From NCBI GenBank assembly GCA_030065815.1, contig JASJCU010000050.1, positions 1-34,009 of the forward strand: 34,009 bases of DNA. The letters run 5' to 3'. This DNA is from Gammaproteobacteria bacterium (GTDB taxonomy: Bacteria > Pseudomonadota > Gammaproteobacteria > Chromatiales > Chromatiaceae). Position numbers and translations under genes: made by a program. The notes under the pieces are model-generated. The model searched no databases and was not told the DNA's origin. It saw nothing but the letters and a program-made list of their open reading frames with translations. Positions 1 to 7,799 of the stretch are shown here, in pieces (positions within the stretch are counted from its first letter, which is position 1; each line of letters begins with the position of its first letter).

Positions 1-3000
1 AGAACTGGTTGAAGCCGACGACAGATGTGGGCTCGAGCGTCTGGTTGCCGACCAGCGCGCGCTTCAGGGTGCGGAAGTAGGCACCTCGTGCCGTAAGCTC
101 TACGTCGTTCGCGATCGGCGTTTGCCACATCAGGCCGAGTTTCGGCAGAACTCGATTGCGCTGCAGATCGGATGACGGAAAGAAGACGATATTGGGGAAA
201 TCGGTCACGCGGCCGTCACGTTCGTCCTCATAGTCCTCGTAGGCGACGCCGAGCGTGGCGCTGATCGAGGATGCCGGCGACTGCCGGGTCGCATCGGACT
301 GGGCCTCGTCACCGATCGTCACGTAGACATAACCGTTGCCATGCCGGGTCCGCGAGTCGATCAGCGACTCGATCGTGAACCCGAACGGCGTAAACGTGTC
401 GTCGTCCCGCTCCCTGTCATACCATCCGAGCCCTGCGACGACGTTCGCGTTGGGCCATCGGCTGATCAGCTGCGCCTCGTGTTGCGTGCCCGTCTCGGTG
501 GTCCGCGCGAAGAAGAAGCCCAGTCCGTCATCGATGACCGCAGAGGCATCTTCACGGTGCGAAAACGCCACGAGGTCCGTGTCAGCGCTGAAGACATGGT
601 GCCCGCCCACCCGCCAGGATTCGACGGTGTCGTCGATGTCGTCAGTCGAGAAGTAATCGTTCGGATCGAATCCCCGAAAGTTGTCCCCGTGCAGGAAATT
701 CAAGTTGCGGTAGTCCAGCTGGATGCTCGTCGATGGCGTCAGCCGATACTGGCCGAGAAAGCTCCAATAGTCCTTGTCTTCGTCGTTATTGGGCCGGAAG
801 CCGTCGGTATCGAACTTGTACTGGGTGATGGCGGCTGAAGCCGGGCCACCCGCCCAAGAGAACAACAGTTCCTCTTCGAGTGTCTGCTGACTGCCGACGA
901 GCGCGCTCGCGGTAATGCGCATGCCATCGTAGGCGAACAGGCGCGAGTATTCGTTGAAGCCCGGCACTATCGAACCGCTCGCGAGCGGAGAATCCACGCG
1001 CGTGTCAGCGATCTGGGCGCTGAACGGGTGTTGCGCACGCGGGGCGCGCAGGCGCGCCTGCAGCAAATCACTGACGCGCGCGATCTCGAACCGCGGACGC
1101 CTGGCGTTCGCCTCTGTCAGCAGGCGATGGGCGGCGAAACTGCCCGGCTCGCTCTGTAGCGACCTTGTCGCCTCCAGGCGCGCGAGCTGATCGAAGCCGA
1201 GCGCCTGGTAGACCTGCCCGAGATTGGCGTTTCGCGCGGCCTCGTCAGAATCGAGCAGCAGCCGAGAGCGATAGACAGCGCGCCTGTCATTGCGCTGCTT
1301 CGATTCTTCCAGTGCGGACAGGGCGGTTATTGGATCGTTTGCCGCCGACTCGAGCACCGCTTCGTACAACCACGGCGTCGGATCGTTGTCGTCCAGTTGC
1401 TTCGCGAGCGTGTACTGCTTCTCGGCCAGCTCCGGCCTGCGCTGCTCGAAGTAGCCCTTACCGAGATAACTGCGGTACAGCGACACCTCGGGGTCGAGCG
1501 CGACGGCCAGTTCGAGCTCCCGCACGCCGGCGTCGAGATCGCTCTGCCGGATCATGGCCAGGCCCAGGCCGAGCCGGGCCAGCGGCAACAGGTTGTCGGC
1601 GCCGACCGCGTTCTCGAAGCTCTGCTGTGCGGAATCGGCGCGCAGTGCGACGAGCTGCGCGAACCCCTGCACCGCGTAGGCCCGCGCGAGTACGGGACCG
1701 CCGACCTTCGGTTGCGCGTCGGTGTCGGCGTCGGCGGCCCGTTGCGCCGCATCGATCGCCGCCTGCGCATGCTCGAGCGCCGTCGCGGTGTCCTGGTTGG
1801 CCAGCGCGAGCTCTGCCAGGCGGGCCTTGATCAGCGCCTGTACGGCCGGGTCCGAGGCATCGGCGTAGCTTTCGGCGCGTTCGGTCTCGGCCACGGCCCC
1901 GGCGAGATCGAACTCGGCCTGTTCGACGTACGACATCACGAGGCGGGCGTTGACCGATGCCGGATCCCGGTCGATGGCGCGCTGCGCGTAGGTGCGGGCG
2001 ACCGATTGGTCGGACTCGTCATCGGGCCCGTGCCGCTCGTTGCCTTTCAGCGCAATCAGGCCGCGCAGCGCCAGGCTATCCGCGTCGGCGGCGGCCTCCA
2101 GCACGCGGCGGGCGCGGGCGATGTCGCCAACGTTTACGAGACGCAAAGCGGCCAACAGGCGGGTGTCGGGCGCCATTTCGCGCGGTGCGTCGAGCAACGG
2201 ACCGACCCGGGCGGCAAATGTCTGCGCATCGCCGCAACGGATCACGGCCTCGACGTCGGCCGCATCGGGCTGGCTGCCCGGGGGGCCGCAGAAACGCCCG
2301 GCGAACCGGACCAATGGCGGGTAATAGACCGCCCAGTCGACGGCATCATCCGGCGAGACCGTCAGTTTGACCCGGCGCGGCGGCACACCCGCGAACGCGA
2401 TGACGCCGTTGTCGTCGCCGGCCGCACCGCCGTCGAATCGGAGCTCGTCGCGCGATGAAAAGACCTCGATCTGGCTGCTATCGCCAAAGTCGGTGCCCGG
2501 GCTGCGCGGAAAGACCGTGCCGGACTGGACCCAAAGCGCCGAGCAGCCGCGCGACCCGGCACCCGCAACAACCGGGCACGCGGAGCGGTCGGTAAACAGC
2601 GTGAACTCGGTACCGCGCACGCCGGCGGTTATGTACGCGGTGTCGACATCGATGTACGCCGGCTGACCGCTGAAGAAGCGGAACCAGCCATCGACCAGCT
2701 CGAGCACCCAGGATCTCTCGCGCACACCGCTGAACGCGACCGAGGAATTGGGGCCTAGGCGGACCACCGACGGCCCCTGCGTTGTCGCGTCGCCGTCGGC
2801 ACTGGCCGCGCGCAGCTGGACGACGAGAGAACCGTCCGCACCGGTCTTCAGCGCGTCGCCGCGATAGACACACAGGCCCACAGTTGCGGCGCGTTCCGGC
2901 GCGCCACCGTCGAAGTACGCGTTCAGCGCGCTGACGATGCGGCCTACGGCATCGCCGTCTTGCGACAGGCAGTCGTCGCTCGCAGCGACGGGTCCAATGT

Positions 3001-3070
3001 AGAAAGACAACAGGCCCGCGTGAACGGCGGCGAGGATACGGCCATACGTCCGGGTGGCGCTTAGCTCCAT
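1..3070 (-). CDS. FecR-TPR-beta-barrel outer membrane protein (partial, C-terminus beyond window)
   Basis: An uninterrupted minus-strand reading frame runs from an ATG at 3070 past base 1, giving 1023 codons with no stop. The N-terminus (residues 1-30) looks like a signal peptide. Residues about 40-210 resemble a FecR domain, with LVDGWFRFFSG (125-135) and ITAGVRGTEF (147-156). Residues about 290-640 are alanine-rich helical repeats of TPR type. From about 660 on, alternating aromatic and polar strands, including ARGAYFRTLKRALVGNQTLE near the window edge, look like an outer-membrane beta-barrel of the TonB-receptor type without a plug. A GGGGA sequence 6 nt upstream supports the start. The domain order suggests an outer-membrane protein with periplasmic FecR and TPR parts. 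Its ligand and role are unknown. It is divergent from a Crp/Fnr-type regulator. The frame is certain; the barrel assignment is an inference. Confidence 0.85.
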   Translation of the reverse strand, partial: MELSATRTYGRILAAVHAGLLSFYIGPVAASDDCLSQDGDAVGRIVSALNAYFDGGAPERAATVGLCVYRGDALKTGADGSLVVQLRAASADGDATTQGPSVVRLGPNSSVAFSGVRERSWVLELVDGWFRFFSGQPAYIDVDTAYITAGVRGTEFTLFTDRSACPVVAGAGSRGCSALWVQSGTVFPRSPGTDFGDSSQIEVFSSRDELRFDGGAAGDDNGVIAFAGVPPRRVKLTVSPDDAVDWAVYYPPLVRFAGRFCGPPGSQPDAADVEAVIRCGDAQTFAARVGPLLDAPREMAPDTRLLAALRLVNVGDIARARRVLEAAADADSLALRGLIALKGNERHGPDDESDQSVARTYAQRAIDRDPASVNARLVMSYVEQAEFDLAGAVAETERAESYADASDPAVQALIKARLAELALANQDTATALEHAQAAIDAAQRAADADTDAQPKVGGPVLARAYAVQGFAQLVALRADSAQQSFENAVGADNLLPLARLGLGLAMIRQSDLDAGVRELELAVALDPEVSLYRSYLGKGYFEQRRPELAEKQYTLAKQLDDNDPTPWLYEAVLESAANDPITALSALEESKQRNDRRAVYRSRLLLDSDEAARNANLGQVYQALGFDQLARLEATRSLQSEPGSFAAHRLLTEANARRPRFEIARVSDLLQARLRAPRAQHPFSAQIADTRVDSPLASGSIVPGFNEYSRLFAYDGMRITASALVGSQQTLEEELLFSWAGGPASAAITQYKFDTDGFRPNNDEDKDYWSFLGQYRLTPSTSIQLDYRNLNFLHGDNFRGFDPNDYFSTDDIDDTVESWRVGGHHVFSADTDLVAFSHREDASAVIDDGLGFFFARTTETGTQHEAQLISRWPNANVVAGLGWYDRERDDDTFTPFGFTIESLIDSRTRHGNGYVYVTIGDEAQSDATRQSPASSISATLGVAYEDYEDERDGRVTDFPNIVFFPSSDLQRNRVLPKLGLMWQTPIANDVELTARGAYFRTLKRALVGNQTLEPTSVVGFNQF

Positions 3071-3620
3071 GCTCAGTCCCCAGCTACATTCTTGTTATCG
3101 CCACATGGCTTGACTGCACAGAATTCGCAGCCATGTAGTCCCAAACCATAGCCGGCCGGCGCCGAATAGTAAATCGAACCGCCGGCTTTCGCCGCCAGCC
3201 CCGAACGCCCGCACTGGCATGGGGCGTGTTGCGGAGCGCGTACCCTCGAGCCGCGCGACGGGTTCGACGGAGCCAGACGGCTGGACGTCGCAACGGCAGA
3301 CAGCCCGAATCAAGGTGGCGCCTGTCCGTTCCCGATCCATCACGGCGGTGAATGATGTCGTCGTCGATTGTCATCGCTGCGCCCGTCGTTCGAACCCTGT
3401 GTACGGCGTTGCCGCCGCCTGTTGCGCATACCTCCGATCTCATCATCACCGACGCGACATCGCTGTGGCTTTTGCCACACGCGACGGCAACCGGTCACTC
3501 GCATTGGCGACCGCAGTCCCGCGAAAGCGGCGGCGATTGCCGGCGTGCCGCCGTTGTCTCGACTGCGGTACGGCGCCGTGCCGAACTCGCGGCCCGCGAC
3601 CGGCAGTCCTCGCCGTGACC

Positions 3621-3626
3621 TATACT
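3621..3626 (+). promoter_or_regulatory. Candidate -10 box of the Crp/Fnr gene
   Basis: TATACT (5 of 6 to TATAAT) lies 48 bases before the ATG at 3674, where a promoter for this gene is expected. No good -35 hexamer is visible 17 bases upstream, which would suit an activator-dependent promoter. Position-based inference. Confidence 0.4.
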
Positions 3627-3635
3627 CCACGCCTG

Positions 3636-3649
3636 TTGACTGACAGCAA
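3636..3649. promoter_or_regulatory. Fnr-like dyad upstream of the Crp/Fnr gene
   Basis: TTGACTGACAGCAA matches 8 of the 10 defined bases of the FNR consensus TTGAT-N4-ATCAA. It sits just downstream of the TATACT box, 24 bases before the start codon, where a bound protein would repress. It may be an autoregulatory site. The regulator's recognition helix is mixed CRP/FNR type, so this is tentative. Confidence 0.3.
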
Positions 3650-3673
3650 CCGCGCGGCCCGGCAGGAGGCACG

Positions 3674-4369
3674 ATGAAGGTCACCGGCGAGACTCTGCGA
3701 GGCATCACACTGTTTCAGGACCTGGAGCTCGACCAGCGACGCCGCCTGGCCGACATGATGCAGATGGAAAAGTACGCGCCGGGACAGTTCGTGATCAGCA
3801 CCGACGACACCTCGAAGGACGTGTTCTTCGTCGTCAGCGGTAAGGTCAAGGCGACGCTGTATTCGCTGAGCGGAAGGGCCGTCAGTTTCCAGGAGCTGGC
3901 CGGCGGCGAGATGTTCGGCGAGTTCTCGGCGATCGACGACGACGAGCGCTCGACGCATGTCGTCGCACTTGAGGAATCGTTGATCGCGCGCCTTTCCAAC
4001 GATGCGTTCAAGCACGCGTGGTTGAATTTCCCCAGCGTTACGGAGCGCCTGCTGCTGCGGCTGATCAAGCTGCTGCGCAGCCATCAGGAACGCATGTACG
4101 AGTTCAGTACGCTGTGCGTGAAGAACCGAATACACGCCGAGCTGCTGCGCCTGGCGCGCGAGGTGTCCGACGGCGACGGCGAAGTGGTCATCGTCGATCC
4201 GCCTATCCACGAGGAGATCGCCAGCCGGATCGCGTCGCATCGCGAGGCCGTCACACGCGAATGCAAGCGCATGGAGTCGCTGGGACTTATCGAATGGCGA
4301 CCGGGACGCCACGTCATCAAGGACGTCGCGGCACTCGAGCGGCTGGTCAGGGAGGTCAAGGGCTTGTGA
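3674..4369 (+). CDS. Crp/Fnr-family transcriptional regulator
   Basis: A 231-residue protein with an N-terminal cyclic-nucleotide-binding fold (about 12-115), a dimer helix (about 118-145) and a C-terminal winged helix (about 150-225). The phosphate-binding cassette keeps G82-E83 and R92-S93, the residues that hold cAMP in CRP, so effector binding is plausible. There is no N-terminal cysteine cluster, so it is not an oxygen-sensing FNR. In the recognition helix, R190-E191-A-V-T-R195 has the Arg-Glu...Arg spacing of CRP with a Thr where FNR has Ser, so the half-site could be GTGA or TTGA(C/T). AGGAGG just before the ATG supports the start. It is divergent from the FecR-TPR gene, which is a reasonable target. 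Confidence 0.9.
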   Translation: MKVTGETLRGITLFQDLELDQRRRLADMMQMEKYAPGQFVISTDDTSKDVFFVVSGKVKATLYSLSGRAVSFQELAGGEMFGEFSAIDDDERSTHVVALEESLIARLSNDAFKHAWLNFPSVTERLLLRLIKLLRSHQERMYEFSTLCVKNRIHAELLRLAREVSDGDGEVVIVDPPIHEEIASRIASHREAVTRECKRMESLGLIEWRPGRHVIKDVAALERLVREVKGL

Positions 4370-4380
4370 GTCGACACCCG

Positions 4381-4761
4381 TCAGGCCGGACCGCCGGTTG
4401 ATGCCGCACGCACGGCCGCGGCGGCTTCAGCGCGGCTGTAGAAGCGGCCGTTACGCGCAAAGCCGGATTCCACGCCGGGCACCGTCGACGTGATCTCGCC
4501 GGTCTGCGGCGAGCGGCACAGCAGGTGCGCCGGCAGGCCATCCAACAGGTGGAACGGCGCCGGCTGCCCGCCGTCGAATCGCGATCGGTACAGGTACCCG
4601 GTGGCGTGATCGAAGAAGGCCGGAACGAAACCATGGCCGCGGTTGTGTCTGCTGACACCGCCGCTGCCGTCGAACACGCGGTTCTCGACGCCAAGGCGGC
4701 ATGGCGTCAACGGCATGCGGGCCGCGCCACAGTTCACGGGTGATTCGTGGTTTGTGTTCAT
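4381..4761 (-). CDS. Conserved hypothetical protein (126 aa)
   Basis: The protein has no signal peptide or membrane segment. Its central part reads VPAFFDHATGYLYRSRFDGG and continues to an HLLDGLP motif. I associate this pattern with small uncharacterised proteobacterial proteins, but I cannot name a function. The ATG at 4761 is preferred over an upstream ATG at 4824 because GGAGG lies about 8 nt before it. It converges with the Crp/Fnr gene, with only 11 bases between the two stop codons. A gene is likely because the residue pattern is protein-like throughout. Confidence 0.65.
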   Translation of the reverse strand: MNTNHESPVNCGAARMPLTPCRLGVENRVFDGSGGVSRHNRGHGFVPAFFDHATGYLYRSRFDGGQPAPFHLLDGLPAHLLCRSPQTGEITSTVPGVESGFARNGRFYSRAEAAAAVRAASTGGPA

Positions 4762-4852
4762 GCGTCTATCCTCCGCTCGACCGAGTCTCTGGTGGCGCTT
4801 TGATGGCCTGTGCAAGCACTGCATGGGGACCGCCAGCTGGTTGACATGGCGT

Positions 4853-5206
4853 TCAGTTGGTCCCGGTCAACAATGCCGCACGCTCTGCGGCATCGCTGTC
4901 GGCAAGGACCGTTCTTGTCGCTGGCGTTTGCGGTTCAGTGCGCATGCCGACTGCGGCAACCGTCGTCATCAGGCCCAGGACACCGAAATCTGCGGTCTGG
5001 TCGGCCAGCAGTCGCGCCTGCTGCGAACACATGCCGAAATCGCGCAGATCGGCCGTCATGTTCGCTACGACCAGCGCGTCGTTGTCGGCGTGAACATCTC
5101 CGTGATCGTCGTCGCTACCGGGCTGGGCAATCAGCAGCATCGCCGACGTCAGCAGGCCTGCGGCGATGAACGGATGTGCGGTGAACGTGTGTTTGGTCTC
5201 TGTCAT
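4853..5206 (-). CDS. Small hypothetical protein with hydrophobic N-terminus (117 aa)
   Basis: Starts at ATG 5206, preceded by GGGGAG at 6 nt. Residues about 11-28 form a hydrophobic segment that could be a signal peptide or membrane anchor. An acidic, His-containing patch follows (DDDHGDVHAD), then a mostly alanine-rich tail with one cysteine. I recognise no family. An in-frame ATG at 5323 would add 39 residues that look non-coding. The gene lies between two other small minus-strand genes of unknown role. It is 91 bases upstream of the 4381-4761 gene, so the two could share a transcript. Confidence 0.5.
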   Translation of the reverse strand: MTETKHTFTAHPFIAAGLLTSAMLLIAQPGSDDDHGDVHADNDALVVANMTADLRDFGMCSQQARLLADQTADFGVLGLMTTVAAVGMRTEPQTPATRTVLADSDAAERAALLTGTN

Positions 5207-5460
5207 GTCGGTCTCCCCGGCGCCGCTCGTCGGTGGCGCGATACCGGCGCTGTCGGTCGCGTTGTCCCTGCAAGGAAGTATCGTCGTGCAGATACAGCTT
5301 TCCATGTGCGACCGGCGCTGCATGTGGGCAATGCCACAAACGGCAAAGAAGGCCGCGGTTTGACAAGCCCGAACCCGTTACCGCTGCCGCATCTCCCGCC
5401 GCCGATGCCGCTGTGCAGGCAGACGACCGCCTTGCTTGTCGGAAACCCGTCGTGCCTGCC

Positions 5461-5488
5461 AAAAAAAAGCCCCGTCCGGAGACGGGGC
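5461..5488 (-). terminator. Rho-independent terminator of the 5529-5915 gene
   Basis: Read on the minus strand, GCCCCGTC-(4 nt loop)-GACGGGGC forms an 8-bp perfect stem (5469-5488), followed by eight T (5461-5468). It starts 40 bases past the stop codon of the exported protein gene. Confidence 0.9.
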
Positions 5489-5528
5489 AGGCAGCGTCAA
5501 TGCTGTCGAGTGAGGATCCCTGCAAACG

Positions 5529-5915
5529 TCAGACGTCGCCGCCGCGCGCCTTGAACTCCTGGGCTACTGCGGCCCAGTCGGTGTCGGCCGGGAACTGTGC
5601 GTAGTAGTCCTGATACGCCGTACCTTCGGGCGTATCACGGTAGGCCTCGTACAACGAGATCCGCGTCGGCCCGCTCGGCGTGATCGTGCCGACGAACTCG
5701 AACGGCTGACGACCGTCGAGATTGGTGGCCTTGTAGACGGCCTCCAGCGCATCCACGAACTCGCGCGGCTCGCCGCGCTGGACGACTTCGCCGGGGCCTT
5801 CCCAGATGCTCGGATCGAGTTCCGAGCTGCCGACGGCCTTCTGGAAGGCGAAGGGTTCGGCCAGGGCCGCCTGGCTGCCGATTGCGACGATTGCCGCGAT
5901 GATTTGAGTCTTCAT
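5529..5915 (-). CDS. Exported hypothetical protein (128 aa)
   Basis: A clear Sec signal peptide opens the protein: MKTQ, a hydrophobic core, and a cleavage site after ALA at residue 19. The mature part of about 109 residues is soluble and acidic, has no cysteine, and contains aromatic stretches (SLYEAYRDTPEG, YQDYYAQFPADTDW). I do not recognise the family, and a periplasmic location is inferred from the signal peptide. AGGAGA about 8 nt before the ATG supports the start. A strong terminator directly downstream and about 410 bases without a gene upstream suggest that it is transcribed alone. Confidence 0.75.
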   Translation of the reverse strand: MKTQIIAAIVAIGSQAALAEPFAFQKAVGSSELDPSIWEGPGEVVQRGEPREFVDALEAVYKATNLDGRQPFEFVGTITPSGPTRISLYEAYRDTPEGTAYQDYYAQFPADTDWAAVAQEFKARGGDV

Positions 5916-6328
5916 GATCGTGCTCTCCTGGGGTTATCGAAAACAACTCGGTTTGTTGAGCGCCGGTTGGGCACGTCAGCCGCCGGGCTCGTAAGGCAGT
6001 ATTGCCTTGGCGATGCAGTCTTCCAGGCGCGATCGGCAACGGCTGTGGCAATACTCACACCGGGTGAAAAGCGGGTTCGTTTGGGGCTGAAATCGGGGGG
6101 CGCTCTCGACCGTCAGCGCGGCAGTCAGACCGCTTGCAGGGGTTTGGGTCGCTCAGCCGCAGCGCCCCACCGTGGCTTGCGCTCACGCAGGCAGGCCTCG
6201 GTGTGGACCGCATTGAGCCACGGCAGACGGAATCGGCGTCAACACCCGACAGGGTCGCCGATTGCGGACCGGTCGGTGGGCGGCTGCATCGCGCGTGCTA
6301 ATGCACCGCGGACCGACCGACGCACCAC
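5916..6328. other. Intergenic stretch, no convincing gene
   Basis: About 410 bases between two minus-strand genes. A plus-strand open frame (5904-6344) overlaps both neighbours and has no recognisable product. A loose inverted pair GGTCGGT (6271-6277) / ACCGACC (6312-6318) lies just past the ODP gene stop, but it has a long loop and no T-run, so I do not call a terminator. The promoter of the exported protein gene should be here. Confidence 0.5.
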
Positions 6329-7087
6329 TCAGGGCACGCGGTAGTCCGCCTGGCTCATCAGATCGATGCCGCACTCGAGTTCGCGGATCCAGCCGATCAG
6401 CTCGCCGACCGCGGCGCCGCGGAACGCGCGGCCGTGCTGTGGCACGATCATGTCGATATCCATGTCGCCGACCATGTTCGCCCAGTAGCGGCACACGCTG
6501 TTGCTGTTCATGTAGCGCCGGTGGAAGGCCTCCATGTACGGCAGCACGTCGTCGACGCGCTCGGCCGGCGTGTCGATGACGTCGGGCGGGCACAGGTTGG
6601 CGCCGAGATCGCCGGAGAACAGGATGCGGCTCTTCGGGTCGTAGAACTGGAAGTTGCCCTCGGCGTGCAGAAAATGCGCCGGCAGCGCCTTGAGCTGGAT
6701 ACCGCCGAGTGCGAGGTCCATGCCGGCGTCGGGGATCGCGATGACGCGGCCGTCGAGCCTGCCCGGGCGCGTGAAGTGTGGGATGAAGCGCTCCCACAGT
6801 GCCGGTACGACCACCTTGCAGCCGGTGCTGACCAGCCACTTGCTCAGCGACGCGACGACGTCCGGGTCCTGGTGCGACGCAACGACATAGTCGAGGCGCT
6901 TGACGTCCATGTAGCGGCCGATGGCCATGAACAGCTCGGTGTAGGTCAGGTCGCCGCCGGGGTCGATCAGCGCGGCGTGGTCGCTGTCGAAGACCAGGAA
7001 CTGGTTGGCCTGCACGGCGCCGCCCGGCACCAGGTCGCGGAACGCCACGCAGACGTGGTCGTCGTCGTTGAAGAGTTCTACGGCCAT
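6329..7087 (-). CDS. ODP-family di-iron oxygen-binding protein (metallo-beta-lactamase fold)
   Basis: A 252-residue metallo-beta-lactamase-fold protein that resembles the di-iron half of flavodiiron proteins but has no flavodoxin domain. Metal ligands can be traced: H72-x-D74-x-D76 (SHQDPD), H138 or H141 (AHFLH), D160 (FSGDLG) and H218 (VPQHGR). An Asp replaces the Glu of the usual H-x-E-x-D motif. Known family roles include oxygen or NO binding or reduction and redox sensing. Without a flavin domain it would need a separate electron donor or act as a sensor. GGGAGG precedes the ATG. It follows the 7148-7546 gene by 60 bases on the same strand, probably in one transcript. Confidence 0.85.
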   Translation of the reverse strand: MAVELFNDDDHVCVAFRDLVPGGAVQANQFLVFDSDHAALIDPGGDLTYTELFMAIGRYMDVKRLDYVVASHQDPDVVASLSKWLVSTGCKVVVPALWERFIPHFTRPGRLDGRVIAIPDAGMDLALGGIQLKALPAHFLHAEGNFQFYDPKSRILFSGDLGANLCPPDVIDTPAERVDDVLPYMEAFHRRYMNSNSVCRYWANMVGDMDIDMIVPQHGRAFRGAAVGELIGWIRELECGIDLMSQADYRVP

Positions 7088-7147
7088 CGCTGCGTCACCT
7101 CCCGCGGGTCGTCATGCGGCTGCTGTCCATGCTTGCGGCCGAAGCGG

Positions 7148-7546
7148 TCACGCCGGGCGCAGGTGTTCGATGTACTTGGGCACGCCGTCCATCTCCAGAC
7201 GCACGCCGGCGGCCTGGACGTTGATGCGCCGCTCGCCGACGCGCAGCGCGCAGTGCGCGCGCCCGTGGCTGTCCAGCGGCACCGGCACCATGTCACGATA
7301 GGTATAGACGTTCTCGCCGACGTCGCCACCGCTGCACTCGGCCGGCAGCTCGGGCAGCGGTGTCGCGGCGTCGAGCTCGGCACCGTCGAACACCAGCGCA
7401 CCGTTCTGCCACCAGCGCGTGCGCTCGGCCGACCCGGTCATCGTCTTGACCAGGTAGGCCGGTTCGAAGACCACGCGGACGACGTCGCCGTCGATGTCGA
7501 CGGCGGCGATCTGCGAGCCGCGCAGCTCGATACTGGTACTGTCCAT
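7148..7546 (-). CDS. Conserved hypothetical protein (132 aa)
   Basis: A soluble protein without a signal peptide. It starts MDSTSIELRGSQIAAVDIDG, has beta-rich segments, and ends with a valine- and arginine-rich strand region. I do not recognise a named domain. It is the first gene of a probable two-gene unit with the ODP di-iron protein, with 60 bases between them, so a shared role in redox or oxygen response is possible but not shown. A TATACT hexamer lies about 30 bases upstream. Confidence 0.7.
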   Translation of the reverse strand: MDSTSIELRGSQIAAVDIDGDVVRVVFEPAYLVKTMTGSAERTRWWQNGALVFDGAELDAATPLPELPAECSGGDVGENVYTYRDMVPVPLDSHGRAHCALRVGERRINVQAAGVRLEMDGVPKYIEHLRPA

Positions 7547-7575
7547 CGGGGGCCTGCTGGGTTACCGAAAGCGCG

Positions 7576-7581
7576 AGTATA
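7576..7581 (-). promoter_or_regulatory. Candidate -10 box for the hypothetical-ODP unit
   Basis: The minus strand reads TATACT at this position, 30 bases upstream of the ATG at 7546, in a 253-base gap after ntrC. The -35 region is poor, so confidence is modest. Confidence 0.4.
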
Positions 7582-7758
7582 CGGGCTGCGCGCGCGGCCG
7601 TGGACCGGGCGTGCGCCGGCCCATCGGCGGGTACTGCCCGGTTGCGGTGCGACGCGACCGTGCCGGCATCCGGCGGCAGCGCGGCGAACGCCACGGGCGA
7701 GCGTCGCGGGGGCCCGCAGTGATTCCGCTCCGATACCGCCCGCGCAGCCTCGGGCAGC

Positions 7759-7784
7759 GGCGCGCGCCGATTGCCGCGCGCGCC
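7759..7784 (-). terminator. GC-rich hairpin downstream of ntrC
   Basis: GGCGCGCGC and GCGCGCGCC form a 9-bp perfect stem with an 8-base loop, 16 bases past the ntrC stop. There is no T-run, so it may stabilise or pause the mRNA rather than terminate on its own. Confidence 0.35.
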
Positions 7785-7799
7785 CGCCCGGCGGAGCGC

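Larger units (their letters stand above)
3071..3673. other. Divergent intergenic region, no convincing gene
   Basis: About 600 bases separate the FecR-TPR gene from the Crp/Fnr gene. Short open frames on both strands (for example 3084-3449 minus) have no recognisable product and no ribosome binding site, so I do not call them. The stretch should hold the promoters of both flanking genes. A TATACT hexamer and a dyad near 3621-3649 are listed separately. Confidence 0.6.

Noticed and set aside
1397-2458. 353-codon plus-strand open frame
   Set aside because: Antisense to the FecR-TPR gene, whose reading frame is continuous and protein-like.
3084-3449. Minus-strand open frame of 121 codons in the FecR-Crp gap
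   Set aside because: Arg/Gly-rich composition, no ribosome binding site and no recognisable motif.
3683-3706. TGCGA/TCACA pair as a CRP site at the start of the Crp/Fnr gene
   Set aside because: The spacer is 4 rather than 6 bases and it lies in coding sequence.
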